Positions 1 to 12,072 are shown, counted from the first letter of the stretch. The stretch is DNA of 64,000 nucleotides from Ampelocalamus luodianensis (GCA_036346255.1 CM070639.1:32952165-33016164); one strand, 5' to 3'. Made by a program: numbers and translations. The notes: generated from the sequence alone by a model not told the origin.

Positions 1-1354
1 TGCTCTCTTTGAGAGCTCAGTACCCGCTGCACAATTAGGGTCCTATAATTATTTATAGCATCGGCATCTAAAATTTCCTCACCATCGCTATCTGCCTCAT
101 GGTCATCATTATTTCCTGCAAGGTTAGTTGCAAGAGCATATTCATCCTCAACATCACTAGTACTTACATAACCACCGTCTTCTGTTGCAAGGTATGCTCG
201 CTGACTTGGGAAATCTCTCATGACATGGCCCATCCCTTTGCAACGGTGGCACACAATCCCCGTCGTACGACCCGTGGAAGCAACCGATGAAGAGCTATGC
301 GCTGGCACCTGCACACTAGTAGATTTACTTGCCTCGGGTGCACGTGACGGTGGTGACGGCGCTGCGGAATGCGCCCTACTCACGAAGGGGGCAGCAGACC
401 AAGAAGCAGGAGGTGGGGCTGTGTCGGCTTGCCCTGGCATCGATCTTGATGTAGACGTACTGCCAAAGTTGCTCCTAGTCCTTTGTTGTCTTCCCTGCAA
501 TTCGTTTTCTGCCAAACAAGCAAGCTGGAACAACCTATTGATATCATTACACTCTTTGTAATCAACTATGTCCTGAATTTCACGCCTTAAACCACCATGA
601 AAACGAGTCATCTTATCCTCCTCATCCTCAATAATATTACAACACAACATGCCTATTTGTAGTTCTTGATAATATTCCTCGACATATTTATTACCTTGGT
701 CTAAGTGCTGTAATTTCTTACGCATATCACGTTTAAAAACAGGAGGAACAAATCTAGCATGTATAGCTACCTTCAATCTATCCCATGTATCAGGTGTTAA
801 GCCAGAATTAACTACTTGATTCCATCAAATGATAGCAAAATCTTTAAATTCACTAGTAGCTTGTCTGACTCTATGCACTTCAAGAACTAGATGGGCATTA
901 AATTTTTGTTCAACTGTCATCTCCCAATCTAGATAAATTTCAGCATCATAAATACCCGCAAAAGATGGTAGGGTAAATTTAACTTTAGCAAATGGGACAT
1001 CATTAACATGAACATTGGGTGTTGAAAATTATTACCTCCCATACCATGACGGTTGTGATGTAGACGATTTCGTTGACGTGCATCTTGGGCAGCGCCGGTG
1101 TCACAGTATTGCCTCTCATTATCATATCTCTCCTCAAGATCTTGGGCTGCATCGTGATCATACTCGCGTCCATTGTGAGGTGGCCGATTCACCATTCTTT
1201 CAAGGCGTGTAGTGAGCGCTGCAATACTGTCATTGATTGAGCGCTGTAATGCGGTTGTAGTAGCCTGTAGCTTTCTTTCAATGTCCTCATTAATGGTAGC
1301 GAGTTGTTCATCCAAAAGCGTCATGAGTTCTCCCTTTAACACACACTCTTTCAT
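1..1354 (-). pseudogene. gag: E1 gag, N-terminal part, broken
   Basis: The frame starts at the ATG at 1354 (MKECVLKGE), continues with a polar, coiled-coil-like N-terminus, then an Arg/His/Asn-rich linker, and then a typical plant gypsy capsid region (DWEMTVEQKF, VRQATSEFKDFA). A frameshift near 1015 moves the capsid part to another frame. A TGA near 827 replaces the first Trp of the usual IIWW motif. A single CCHC knuckle follows near 220-270 (CHRCKGMGH), but its last Cys is Phe, so zinc binding should be lost. An acidic stretch follows towards the window edge. Gag would form the cytoplasmic particle that packages element RNA. This copy cannot make it. Confidence 0.8.
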
Positions 1355-3114
1355 GAGTCACCTATCATGGTTAGTAGAAAACAAAAGACAACACAAAGGT
1401 ATTATCCCTATCAACTACTAGGTGATGGGAGGTGGAGTTACACACTCTCAAGCGTCTTACCACACTCTTACAAGTGTTCTTACCAAAGCACACAGCAGAT
1501 GGTACAGCCGGTGGCTGGTTCGTGATACCGTGTCGAGCGTGGGTACGATTGCAAGAGGGGACCTGTTCTGATCAAGAGTAGGTGGAGCTCAAAAGGCACA
1601 ATATGGTAGCAAAAGGATCAGCAATAATCAAATCAGTAAATGCAGTTGAAAGATTGTTCAATGTACTCGTCAAAGTTGTTGATCCTAGCCTAATCATAGC
1701 TAGCTAATCAAAGCCCTATGCAAAGAAGTGTATGTACGCACACACAACGATCAATGTGACTTGATGTAAGCAAAGGATAACCTCAAAACAAGTGCTAGGA
1801 GAGACGCTAGCCCACAACTCAAACTTATTTCTAAGGGCACAAGATTATTCGCATGATGTAGAGCACAAAACAGCGATATCGGTAAAAACGCGAACAACAC
1901 TCTAGATTGAGCAGAAACAACAGCTAGTCTCAAACGATAAAAGGCAAAGTTATATATGGCTTATATATACCCGTTTGAAAGTTTTCGACAAGATCTACAA
2001 CTTTCTCAACTGGACGAACTCCAAATTCCGAAGGGAAGACCGAAAGAATCGCCAAAAATAGAAAACTTGCGAAGCGATTTCTGGGCTAAAGATGGCCGAT
2101 TTTGGCGGTCTTGGAGGGCTACAGGTGCTCTTCTATTGGATTTTCAGATGTGTGTCGTCGATAGCTTCGAAATGAGTACAAGATCGTTGAATTCAGACTC
2201 CGTATGCAAAAGTTATGTTCGTTTTACTGAAGGTGTGTTGGAAACTGACTCGCCTCATATTGAAATTGCGATAACTTTTGATTCCTTGAGCTAAACATGC
2301 TCAATTTTTTTGTGACAGCTTGTGGATGTATGAATAAGGGCGCCACCAAATTTCACTGGATTTGGTGAAGGTTTGATAGTTTTTCAAATTTCAGACAGAG
2401 GGGACACTCTTTGCTGTTTTTTTTTCTTCTTTCTCTCCTTTGTTGTTTTTTTGCTTCTCTTCTCTTTTTTTTTTTTTTTCTGTCAAACACCGAAATCAAA
2501 CTCTCTCTTTTTTTCCTATGAGCCCGAAACCCTATTTTTTTTTCTTCTCTTGCACAAAACTGAGACAAGCGAGAGGCGCGGCAGGGGATGGCAGGGGTTG
2601 TCGCGGTAGTAAGCTGTGGAGGCGGTGGCGGAGGATGGCAGCGCCTCGGGTGGCCACAGCAAGTGGTGGCCACGGCAAGGGTTGGCAGCGGATGGGGTGG
2701 TAGCGGATGGGTGGCTGCGGCAAGGATGGTGGCAGCGGATGGGTGGCCGTGGCAAGGATGGTGGCAGCGGATGGGTGACCGCGGCAAGGATGGTGGCGTG
2801 GCGAGAAAGTGGTTGCGGCAACGAATAAGAACACACAACGACGAAGCTACGCAAAGGAACACAAGATGCAACTAGACAATGACGAACTAGTCTCTGACTA
2901 AACTAGCAATCAGCAACTTGAACATGATAATGTAACAAAAAATTCAACAAGCAATACTGAAAAGAAAAATTGCAATGGCACAAGGGGTGATGGGACAGCA
3001 GAAACACACGATGAACAAATTATTTTTGTGGGGCTAATTTTCTAGAGCTTTTAGGACGATGAACATAAACTAATCTAAAAGGGACGAATTGTGATTACCT
3101 AATAGGCAACCTTT
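1355..3114 (-). other. E1 5' leader between primer site and gag
   Basis: The leader is about 1.76 kb, unusually long. On the minus strand a donor-like TTAG/GTAATC lies just past the primer site (GTAATC at 3099-3094). A T-rich tract, a perfect TACTAAC (1376-1370) and AG (1363-1362) precede the gag ATG at 1354, so the leader could be an intron. On the plus strand it contains pyrimidine-rich tracts (about 2416-2550) and a GC-rich minisatellite (2699-2794). The reading frames here look like shadows of these simple sequences. The splicing is inference. Confidence 0.55.
2699..2794. repeat. 32-bp minisatellite, three units
   Basis: Three head-to-tail units of exactly 32 bp begin at 2699, 2731 and 2763. 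Each contains GCGGATGGGTG and GGCAAGGATGGT with a few substitutions. More diverged copies extend left to about 2590. The array is strand-asymmetric (G-rich on plus) and lies inside the E1 leader. Confidence 0.85.
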
Positions 3115-3126
3115 GCTCTGATACCA
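3115..3126 (-). other. E1 primer-binding site
   Basis: The minus strand reads TGGTATCAGAGC, the match to the 3' end of plant initiator Met-tRNA used by many gypsy elements. It lies two bases inside the LTR end (CATCA then GG). It fixes the orientation of E1 and marks 3129 as the inner LTR edge. Confidence 0.9.
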
Positions 3127-3128
3127 CC

Positions 3129-3873
3129 TGATGTGAGTGTTGGCCCTATCTTTGGAAAGGTACTAAAACGTCGATTGTGGAGAACACGACGTTGATGATC
3201 CAAAGGCTCCGACCTAAAAAGATTGAACCCCTCGCAATCACTATACTACTGCTCCGTTGGTTACCAACCGTGCCGAACGTGGTTGACCTCGGCAAGAAGG
3301 CTATCTCCTGCAAGCGAATTGAGAACACAAGCAAGAGTGTAGAAGATGCAATCTGAAATTGTATTGCGAATAATAATGAAGCTTACAAAGTTGGGGTTTC
3401 TCAAACCGAATGAGCGGCGAAACTGCTAAGCGGAATAATCTAAAAGAAAAACCCAAGCAAAACTAAGGGCGACGACTCCTATATGAGGAGGGCGGCCAGG
3501 AGGTGGAACCCTAGTTCGAGGTAGTGTTCATGGTATTGTTCATGCATGAATAGTGCCCACGTGAACAGTACGTGCCTAGAGGGAGGCTGGTCACCAGATG
3601 GGTCAGGTCATCCAATAGATGGGCCAAGTTGTTGGCCAATACATTACATAGCCTGTGGGCCAATAATTGGTGATGCAACACCATAGCATGTAGACGTAGC
3701 ACCATGGCATATAGACGACGCTCGGCTCGTATGAGTAGACATGGCTCAGTCCATCTGGGGAATATGGTAGTGCAGTAGCCTAAAGTCCCATCGGAGAGGA
3801 TGTGGTGGAAGTAGAGGATGTCGTGCAGCGGGTCGAAGCAGTGGTTGCATCCTTAGAGTTGATGTCCTCATCA
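3129..3873 (-). repeat. E1 5' LTR (about 745 bp)
   Basis: On plus it begins TGATGTGAG and ends CATCA, giving a 5-bp terminal inverted repeat TGATG/CATCA. The inner edge is fixed by the primer site. The outer edge is supported because LINE endonuclease homology resumes at 3874-3875. A weak TATA-like CATATAGG lies near 3480 on minus. No second copy in the window allows exact confirmation. Confidence 0.7.
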
Positions 3874-4930
3874 GAACTCGTGTCCTAAAACGAAAGTTGG
3901 AGACTACCACCTTATGTTGCTGGACAACACACTCTCTAGGTATAACCTTACGGTCTATGCAGGCTTGTTTGTCCTCCCTCCTAACATGAACAAAATCGAT
4001 TTGGCTAGAATGCTGACCACTACTAAAGGTAACTAGATGAGAATCTCTCTTTCTAGAAAAGGTGTTAGCTATCATGAGATCATAGGCTACGGCAAAGTTT
4101 AAGATATCTTCTTCTTCTTGGTTCTTATCACCATAACCAAAGCCCCCATGCACCATTTGAAACCCCCCACTAGTTGTACCGACATAACCATTGAATCGCC
4201 TCCTAAGAAAAGCTTCTCACTATTAGGCACACTTCTAACCATATCATCTAGGTCTTCCCAAAATTGCCTCTTAGCAGCCTCATCTAGACCTACTTGTGGA
4301 GCATAAGCGCTAACAACATTCAAAACGAAGTCGTCAAAGATTAGCTTGACTAGGATTATCCTATCCCCCTGTTTCCTCACATCGACAACTCCGCTCTTAA
4401 TGCGCTTATCAATTAAGATGCCCACTCCATTCCTGTTTCATTCTGTTCTAGTATACCACAACTTAAAGCCAATACGCTCCACCTCCTTCACCTCCTGACC
4501 CATCCATTTAGTCTCTTGAACGCACAAGATATTTACACGTCTCTTAATTGTCGTACCAACTAACTCTCTTAACTTACCTGTTAAGGACCCTACATTCCAA
4601 CTACCTAGACGAATCCTACTCTCCTCGGCTAGCTTCGTTGCCCCTTGCACTCATCGAGTAAAGTGCGAAGACCCTTGCACATTTTCCACTACATCCGGGC
4701 GACGACGTAGCACGTCACTAAGGGAGTGACGTCCCGACCCTTGCTCATTTATCACCACACCTGGGTTCCAATATGGCGCGTCACTGAGAGGGTTACGCCC
4801 CAACGAATTATCAATTTTGGGTTTCATTCCATGAAAAGATGGCTTGATTTTTACATTGGCTCGTCGGGCCTAACACAACCCTCCTCCTTTTTTCTAGCTT
4901 GGGACAGGATGCGTAGAAAACTACACAATT
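3874..4930 (-). pseudogene. RTE-clade LINE remnant, 5' UTR and endonuclease
   Basis: The minus strand encodes the apurinic-type endonuclease of a plant RTE non-LTR retrotransposon, often annotated as craniofacial development protein 2-like. Visible landmarks are LGSWNVGSLTGK and CVQETKW (4650-4438), GILID, SAYAPQ and GGD (4425-4140), then FAVAYDLMIANT and HLVTFSSGQHSSQIDF (4156-3875). A stop between the first two blocks and a frameshift near 4140 disable it. About 280 bp upstream of the first block look like its 5' UTR, with a fuzzy edge near 4930. E1 cuts the element at 3874, so the reverse transcriptase is absent here. The endonuclease would nick target DNA to prime reverse transcription. 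Confidence 0.85.
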
Positions 4931-5122
4931 AGAGTTCGATAATATATATGACGACATTACAAAATCATCATGCTACCGTCAGTTGCAAAATAAGGATGAT
5001 CACTCCAGCAAACAACTTTAATGGCTCTTGCATTGCGAAAGGAATATCCAGAAGTTAATAATCACAGACCATACATACGTACATATACATATATATACAT
5101 ACATACATACATACATATATAT

Positions 5123-5189
<67 letters not shown>

Positions 5190-5745
5190 GCTGGAGTGAA
5201 ACCAATATTGCATGGAAAAGAATAATACATCTACAAGAATGAAAGTACTTGGAAAGCAGCCTCTATGTCATCAATCATGTTGTATATCTTATAAACCATT
5301 AGTTTTGACCAATAGGAGCAATGCCAAACATTATTTTGTACTCTTGGTGTACATATCCACTCCCTATAATTTGCAATAAAAATGTCCATAATAATGCCAA
5401 ACATGACAGGCTATACATATACAAGATATATTTTTACACCTAACACCTAGTTTCCAAGGTGAAAATATGTTTGTAATTTCCTTACCTTGCGTTCAATTAG
5501 CTTGTTGTGATGGCCCCACTGACTTTTGATCTTCTTTCATCTGCAGATTACAATAGATGCAAGTATGTTAATTGAGGAAACAATAGTAGGTGGAATATAA
5601 ACAAAAGTATAAGATGGATGCTTACGTGAAAAAGTATTAGAAAACAATTTTTTTGTAAGCTTATGTTGTACCTAGGCAAATCCATCCATCTCTTATCCAT
5701 GGCTGGTATGTACTATCAAATTTCGCAAGTCACCTAATTTTTTTA
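4931..5745. other. Unassigned AT-rich DNA
   Basis: Apart from the microsatellite at 5071-5188, I recognise no gene, LTR edge or protein homology. It may be original host DNA or an unrecognised element, and it is the best place in the window to look for unique sequence. Confidence 0.5.
5071..5188. repeat. Compound microsatellite (ACAT)n-(TC)n-(TA)n
   Basis: The tract runs from ACAT/TACA repeats through alternating TA into about 15 TC units and then about 16 TA units. It is likely to be length-variable. The TC/TA-rich reading frames across it are not genes. Confidence 0.95.
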
Positions 5746-6582
5746 GGGGAAATTAGGTCAGTAACATTGCGTTAGAGCGTAATTATAGGAATGACACTCC
5801 GTTCGTCTCGGGCTGGAAAATAATATCGCGAACATCAAAAAATTAAATAAATAACATCCTCGCTTATTCCAAAAAAAAATTAAATATAGAAACTGAGCTC
5901 AAAAAATTATCATTTTTTTTGTGGAGTCTCCTGACACAGTTTAATTGTTTGTGTATTTTTTTCAAAACTTTATACATTCTAATTTTGTTTCTAAAATTTA
6001 TTTAAGTATATTATTTGTAGAAATTTTCTAATATAGAAAATGAGGTCCAAACATTATGAATTTTTTCTAGGCTCCTTACATAGTGGACTTGATTGTGTAA
6101 TTTTTCTAGAAATTTTACAAAATTAATTAATATAATTTCATAATATCCTTACATTATGAAATATTAGACTCCTCACATAGTGGACATTATGAAATTGCAT
6201 TTCTTAATTTTGTAAAATTCTAGAAAAATTACACAATCAAGTCCACTATGTAAGGTGCCTAGAAAAAATTCATAATATTTGGACCTCATTTTCTATATTT
6301 GGAAATTCCTACAAATAGTGTAATTAAATGAATTTTAGAGACAAAAATCAGAATGTATAAAGTTTTGAAAAAAATACACAAGCAATTAAACTGTGTCGGG
6401 AGACTCCACAAAAAAATTGATAATTTTTTGAGCTAAGTTTCTATATTTAATTTTTTTGGAAAAAGCTAGGATGTCATTTATTTAATTTTTCGATGTTCGT
6501 GATGTTATTTTCCAGCCCGAGATGAATGGAGTGTTATTCTTATAATTACGCTCTAACGCGATGTTATTGACCTAATTTTCCC
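5746..6582. mobile_element. Foldback (long inverted repeat) element, 837 bp
   Basis: The two halves are reverse complements over nearly the whole length. The left end GGGGAAATTAGGTCA pairs with the right end TGACCTAATTTTCCC. Pairing continues inward through matched blocks such as TTAGAGCGTAATTAT, GGCTGGAAAATAA and GGAGTCTCC to an apex near 6160. Arms are about 400 bp with roughly 90% match by eye. It encodes no protein. A clear target-site duplication is not visible. It fits a MITE-like or Mutator-type foldback, and its transcript would form a long hairpin. Confidence 0.85.
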
Positions 6583-6640
6583 AAAATTTAAAACTATAGG
6601 AATAGTCAGTAAATACATAACTAAATGAAATTATTGATGT

Positions 6641-8414
6641 TGTAACATCCCAAAATTCAAATTTTGGGAATACATAATAGAAATGCATTGGGAAATCATT
6701 TTGATCATTTTACATATGAAAATCTAATCATGTTTGAATTTTGAACTATTGTTTAAAAGCAAATAATGAAATTCGTACAAACATGCACTTAATAGAAATT
6801 TAGATAAAACAGAATAAAAATAGTTGAGAGAATTATTTTGGGTATAATTGCTCAGGGAAAATTTATTAAACAAATTATGAGAATTTTCAATAACAATAAC
6901 AAATGTAATCACATAAAAATAGAAGATGGTAAGATTTTTCGAGAAAATCACAGACAAGAGAAATTCCTGAGAAATTTACCTAAGCAACTACAATAGGTCA
7001 GCAACCCTCAAAAAAAAGTTTCATAAAATGCTGACTTCATTTCCCCAATATAAAAATTTAACAAAATATCTGCCTTTAAATCCAAAAATCCTAACCTATC
7101 TCTCTGTCACCTCTCGCTGACGCGTGTCCCATGCGCCAGAACCTGTCTTCCACCTCCGCTCGCCCTCGCCAGCGCACGCTTGTGAGAACTTCAATGCGCA
7201 CCTACAGTTTTGCTGCACCACCCACACCAGCCTCGGTTTCCTCACATCGTCTGCTCAACCATGCCTTGCCCTGGCTGCGCCCATTCCTACCCACCATCCC
7301 ATTAGCGCCTCCGAGCGCGTCACTGCCATTGCCTGCGGGCACTCTCCAGCTCGCAACTTCTCCTCCCCATCGCCTATAAGAAGGCCACCAGAGCCCCTCT
7401 ACCCCCTCCTCGCCATTCCCCACCTTCCCTCTCATTCTCATCAAGTGAAACCGCCAAGTGAGCTCAAGTTCAATTTCGATCGCCGCGTTGCCACTACGTC
7501 GTCGGCACCCTAGTGAAGCTCTTTCCTCACCAACCACGTTAGCATGTGTTGTGGAGCATGAGAAATATTTCTCCTCATCTAATTTATCTTTTCCTCCTCC
7601 AGAATCACCGGAGCTTGGTTCTTCCCCAACTCTAGACATTTTTGCCGTCACCATCACCCTTTGAGATTGGGCGTGCCCTAAGCCAATTATCTACACCAGG
7701 AGCACCCCAAGGACATCTTGAGCCTTCCCCAAGCCACCCCAAGCTCCACCTTCATCCCCAACGAGCTCCCCATGCCAACCTCCTCGTCGTAGCCTCGGTC
7801 TTTGTCGTCGGCCATCCTCTGACCTTCTCTGTCCTCTCTCTCTGACCCAGTGAGCTCCCCGTGTCCTCTAGTAGCTCGTGCGCTCACCTGCTAGCTCAAT
7901 GCATCGTCAGGCCATAGAAGCCACAATAGCCAATAGAACTCCCACCGCCAACCCTCATCGTGCCACCGTCATGGCCCATCCCAGCCATTGCCGTCGGCAC
8001 TATCAAGTGCACAAGCTCGAGGGGAACCCATTTTGGGTATCTCGAGCTGCTGCCATGCACAAACTCACCCGCGATGAGCGCCACCGAGAAGCTCCCGAGA
8101 GCCTCTCTATTTGTCAGAAATGGACAAACACTGTAGCAACATAATTAAAACCAAATCCCGGTCTCTTGCTGAGTATGCATATTACTCAATCTTGATTACA
8201 TTGTTGTTTAGAGTTTCTGGATGAGACAACACCTGATGATATGTTCTTCGCAACCAGAACCGAAGGGTTCGGTGACGGGTCTATCTAGGCTTTGTCTCTT
8301 GTTGGTTGCCTGCGGGATTTTGGATAGGCATGCCACTGGAATTTATTTACCTTCATCACTTTTGTTTTTGTTGCTACTTTTACTCTGTTGATACTTGTTT
8401 CTATATGGCCGATA
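6641..8414 (+). repeat. H 5' LTR, segment 1
   Basis: It starts TGTAACATCCCAAAATTC, a common gypsy LTR start, with an AT-rich first 450 bp, then a GC-rich promoter-like part. TATAAG at 7375-7380 is a likely TATA box. It ends at 8414, where E4 inserted; the five bases 8410-8414 (CGATA) are E4's target site. Open frames in it (for example 7124-7513 and 7202-7657) have no recognisable domain and look like GC-rich LTR shadows. Confidence 0.75.
7375..7380 (+). promoter_or_regulatory. Candidate TATA box in H LTR
   Basis: TATAAG lies in a CT-rich context (CGCCTATAAGAAGGCC) at the boundary between the AT-rich upstream part and the transcribed-looking GC-rich part. Transcription would start about 30 bp downstream. 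Confidence 0.5.
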
Positions 8415-10564
8415 TGTAACACCCTGGCTATTTGGAAGCCAAGATTTCACCTAAATAATCTAACATACAACCATCAAGCTGAAGGATTTAAGCCATAACT
8501 CATCTAAGGACGTAACGAGTTTAAAATTTAACAGAACAGTGACAGGAATGTAGTCTGAAACCAACAAGCTTATCAAAAGGGATGACCAAATATCACGAGT
8601 AGAAATAATCAATCGTAACATAGAGGAAGTCATCAACCATATTTAACTTTATTTATTACAGTTCATCACTAAACGGATGAGAGACAGATCCAAGTCTAAT
8701 TATTGAAACTAGAATGTGGTGAAATGAATAAATAGTGCGTCTCTACTCCCTCCCAATAGAGTCGTCACCAACGATCACCTAAACTAAACAAACAAAATAA
8801 GAGTGAGTCCGAGACTCAGCAAGTACAGTGAATAATTGGACATACGACAAATATGAATAAGACAACAACATTAAAGGATATGAACATAACACCGAATGTT
8901 TACATGAATGAATGGAATGAATCGATTTAATGAAATGAAAGGACTGCACTCCTGCTTATACCGGTATAGCTAGTGACACACCAATCGGTGTTCACTTAAG
9001 CCTGTATTTAACGAAATACGGGGATCCAAGTCCCGTATGAAGAACGTTTCATACGGGTGTCCAAATCTGCCCACATTGGAATGCTGGGTCTCACGTGCCC
9101 ATACTGGAATTGATGGATCTTTAAAGTTCACTCCCGTGGATGGAACATGAAAATGGATGCATGAAATGAACTTATGCATGGTGAATGACATCTCTAAACA
9201 TGGGAATTTCACATATGAAAGGAACATAAACATTGAATCTTCTAACGTACCATATGAAAACACAAGATGAACATCAAGCATTCAACATTCACAAATCTTA
9301 AGAATATCAATGTACTTGCCTTCCGCGTTGCGACGTGTTAGAAGGCAACGAAGGTGCTCCTAAACTTGAAGCCTCGTCGCCTACACAAGAAGGTACTCGA
9401 AATAAGAACAACATGGTACAGAAAAAAAAACACAACATCCTACGACACTTTCCCGGTAACCCAAGAATCAACTAATAGACCTATTCTAAAAACAGACAAC
9501 ACAATCACATAAAACGAATCTGGACAGCGACACGGAATAATTCATAACTATTGATCTGAGACTCGGAACGAGGTGATCCCAGATCCTATTGAAACTTAAC
9601 AAACATACCTACATAAGTCTAGTTGGCGAGATCTCCCAATTCGGCCAAAAGAATATGCTAACAGGTGGATGAAAGTACAAGACACATCCTATCTAGACAG
9701 AAAGGACAGCAGTAAAGAACAGACCACAACTTTTGATCTACAACTTCGATTAGGGCGTTATTTATCATTCTAGAAAGGATATCAAAATTTCTACAACATC
9801 CTAGTTGGGTGGAAACCCTAAATCTTCCATTAACTTAATCATATTTTAAAAGACAACTTGACAATTCATTCTCGTCAGGATTCTGGACAGCAGGGATGAA
9901 AACTATCATAACTTTTGATCCGTACGTCAGAATTAAGAGATCTTTGCGTCCACTGAAAGATAGGAACGAACCCCACATAACTCTAGGAGATGGGATCCTC
10001 TGATTCGTCCTATAAGATCACGAAAATAGTCGCACAACCTTCTGGAAAGAACTGAATTTCTAACCGCAGCAATTCGAACCAAACAATTCTAGGCGAATTC
10101 ACATCTACTACTAATCAAACAATGAAGAACGACACTCGTTACCCTTGAAGCACCCAGGAAGACGATGAATGATCCTTGAAGAAGAAGATCCCCCTTCTCC
10201 TACCTTCTCCTTCCCTCCTTTGGCCGACCTCAAGGCTGTCCACCTCCTCTTTTCCTCGCGAAGGCCGGCAGAGGGGAGCTCTGTGGGCAAGATGAGGAGG
10301 CACCACAATAGTGGCAACCACTAGGGAGGAGGGGCGGCACCAATGGAGGGAGAGGATGGGATCGTCTATGGTTTAAGGGGGTGTGGGGCGGCTTGGGCTG
10401 AGGGCCTATGGGCGCCTCCCCCAATTGGACATGTTGGCTGGCCACAAGGCATAGGAAGCCTAGGCTGGGGGCCCAGTTCCTTAACCCCCCCCACAAATTC
10501 TGAATTTTTGACTTTTAACCTTCCCCCGATTAAATTCTTTCTACTCAAAAAAGAGGGTATTACA
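8415..10564 (-). repeat. E4 3' LTR (2150 bp)
   Basis: On plus it runs TGTAACACCC to GGGTATTACA. It pairs with the right LTR starting at 15669. It contains three diverged repeat units of 182 bp (motif at 9544, 9726 and 9908), and a GC-rich coding-like end (10110-10500) that is non-coding LTR sequence. Confidence 0.93.
9480..10030. repeat. 182-bp diverged tandem repeats inside E4 LTR
   Basis: The motif ATAACTATTGATC / ACAACTTTTGATC / ATAACTTTTGATC starts at 9544, 9726 and 9908, exactly 182 bp apart. Each unit also has GGACAGC upstream and an ACAT...CTAG block downstream. In the other LTR the motif lies at 16801, 37680 and 37862, again 182 bp apart once E5 is removed. Confidence 0.75.
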
Positions 10565-10576
10565 TTATACCCCTCT
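10565..10576 (-). other. E4 polypurine tract
   Basis: On minus, AAGAGGGGTATAA directly precedes TGTAATACCC, the start of the 3' LTR. This is the expected plus-strand DNA primer site. Confidence 0.7.
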
Positions 10577-10589
10577 TAGCAGAATTTTA

Positions 10590-11121
10590 CCTCGAATTCT
10601 AACCATCGAAATGAGCACAAGAACAGAATACCACAGAATTGGAAACAACGGTTTAACACGTACCAGAAGCAAACAGGTCCGGATACTACTCGCACATGCG
10701 AGACTAGCTCCCAAGTGGCCTCTCTCTCAGACTGATGAGACCAAAGAACCTTGACGTACTTCAAAGTCTTGTTCCTTAGAACCTGCTTGGACTCTTCTAG
10801 AATTTTCACTGGTCAGGACTCAAAAGTAAGATCTTGCTCAATGCTCAACGGCTCCAATGGAATAGCATGCTTTCGGTCTCTGAAGAATTTCCTCAACATT
10901 GATACATGAAACACATTATGAACTCCGCGCATGGACTCAGGAAGATCCAAGCGATAAGCCAACTTCCCAATTCATGCCACGATTGGAAATGGTCTAATGT
11001 ACCTCGGGTTAAGCTTCCCTTTGGTACCAACCCACACTACGCCTTTGGTAGGCGATACTCTCAACAGAACCTCATCCCCCACTTCGGATTCCAAATCTCG
11101 CCTTCTGACATCTGCATAGCT
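10590..11121 (-). pseudogene. pol: E4 integrase C-terminus, GPY/F module and chromodomain-like tail
   Basis: Continuing on minus from the integrase, the sequence encodes the GPY/F-type module (KLNPRYIRPFPIV, with Arg where Gly is usual), then NVFHVSMLRKFF, then a chromodomain-like tail (PVKILEESKQ, VKVLWSHQSEREATWEL, 10809-10680). The Trp-Ser-His and Ala-Thr-Trp-Glu landmarks are those of chromovirus integrase tails, which bind histone marks and steer insertion. A TGA precedes PVKILEE, and a frameshift after ATWEL destroys the YPDLF end. Confidence 0.8.
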
Positions 11122-12051
11122 CTACTGTCGGCTCTGAGCGACTAACAAATTCTTCCTAATTTTTGCTACTCTGGCCACAGTTTGCTGAACCCAATCGGGA
11201 CCCAAAACTGCCCGCTCTCCTACTACATCCCAGCACAGCGGGGATCTGCACTTCCATCCATAAAGAACCTCAAACGGAGCGGCTCGAATGCTAGTGTGGT
11301 AACTGTTGTTATAGGTGGATTCTGCCAAAGCTAGGTGTTCTTTCCAACCACCTTTCCAAGACATAACACAACATCTACGCATATCTTCCAGTGTCTGAAT
11401 GGTGCGTTCAGACTGACCATTTGTTTGGGGATGGAACACGGTGCTAAGACGAAGCTGTGTGCCTAAGGCACTTTGCAAACTCTTCCAAAACTTGGAGACA
11501 AATTTGGTATCTCGATCAAAAACAATAGTCTTAGGTATCCCGTGCAACTGCACTATCTCTCGCACATAGAGAGGGGCCAAATCATTCGCTGAATTAGTCG
11601 TACGAATAGGAATGAAATGTGCAGACTTACTGAACTAGTCCACTATGACCCAAATAGCATCCTTCCCTCGCTGCGTGTGAGGTAAACCAACTACGAAATC
11701 CATGGAGATATCATCCCATGGCCAAACTGGAACCTCCAACCGTTGTAACAAACCTGTTGGTCGCTTATGTTCAGCCTTGACCCCCTGGCATATTCCGCAA
11801 GATGCTACATACTGAGCGATATCGACCTTCATCCTTTTCCACCAAAAACTTTTCTTCAAGTCCTTGTACATCTTGATCTCACTAGGATGTACGGTATACG
11901 GAGTACGATGTGCTTCCCTTAGGATCTCTTCTTTAACCTGAGCCTCCTGTGGCACATAGAGGTGGCCTTTAAAACGCAATGCACTAGAATCATCTACACT
12001 GAAATGGCCTTGTTTGCCCTCAACAAAACGCTTCTTCACTCGCTGGAGCAT
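11122..12051 (-). pseudogene. pol: E4 integrase core
   Basis: The block at 12051-11635 has the zinc-binding HHCC region (HRTPYTVHPSE and CGICQ) and the first catalytic Asp (SMDFVVGLP). The block at 11580-11122 has the second Asp (VFDRDTKF) and the Glu (NGQSERT). So all DDE residues survive, but a stop and frame change between 11635 and 11580 separate them. The enzyme would insert the cDNA into the genome. Order after RNase H is as expected for Ty3/gypsy. Confidence 0.88.
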
Positions 12052-12072
12052 CTGATCATGCTATTGTGCTTC

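Larger units (their letters stand above)
1..3873 (-). mobile_element. E1: Ty3/gypsy LTR retrotransposon, 5' part only
   Basis: The minus strand shows, in order, a 5' LTR (3873-3129), an initiator-Met-type primer site (3126-3115), a long leader (3114-1355) and gag (1354 to the window edge). Pol and the other LTR lie outside the window. The LTR's outer edge at 3873 abuts RTE LINE endonuclease sequence, so E1 inserted into that LINE. The target-site duplication cannot be checked because the other end is missing. The lineage within Ty3/gypsy is not resolved because pol is not visible. Confidence 0.85.

Noticed and set aside
2353..2871. 172-residue Pro/His-rich frame and overlapping Gly/Trp-rich frames on the other strand
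   Set aside because: They are readings of the 32-bp minisatellite and pyrimidine tracts in the E1 leader, open on both strands and in several frames, with no domain.
5018..5242. Frames rich in Tyr-Ile and Ser-Leu
   Set aside because: Pure translation of the TC/TA microsatellite.
7124..7657. Overlapping frames of 129-151 residues in the H LTR, possible small gene
   Set aside because: GC-rich LTR sequence, open on both strands, no motif, and inside a defined LTR.
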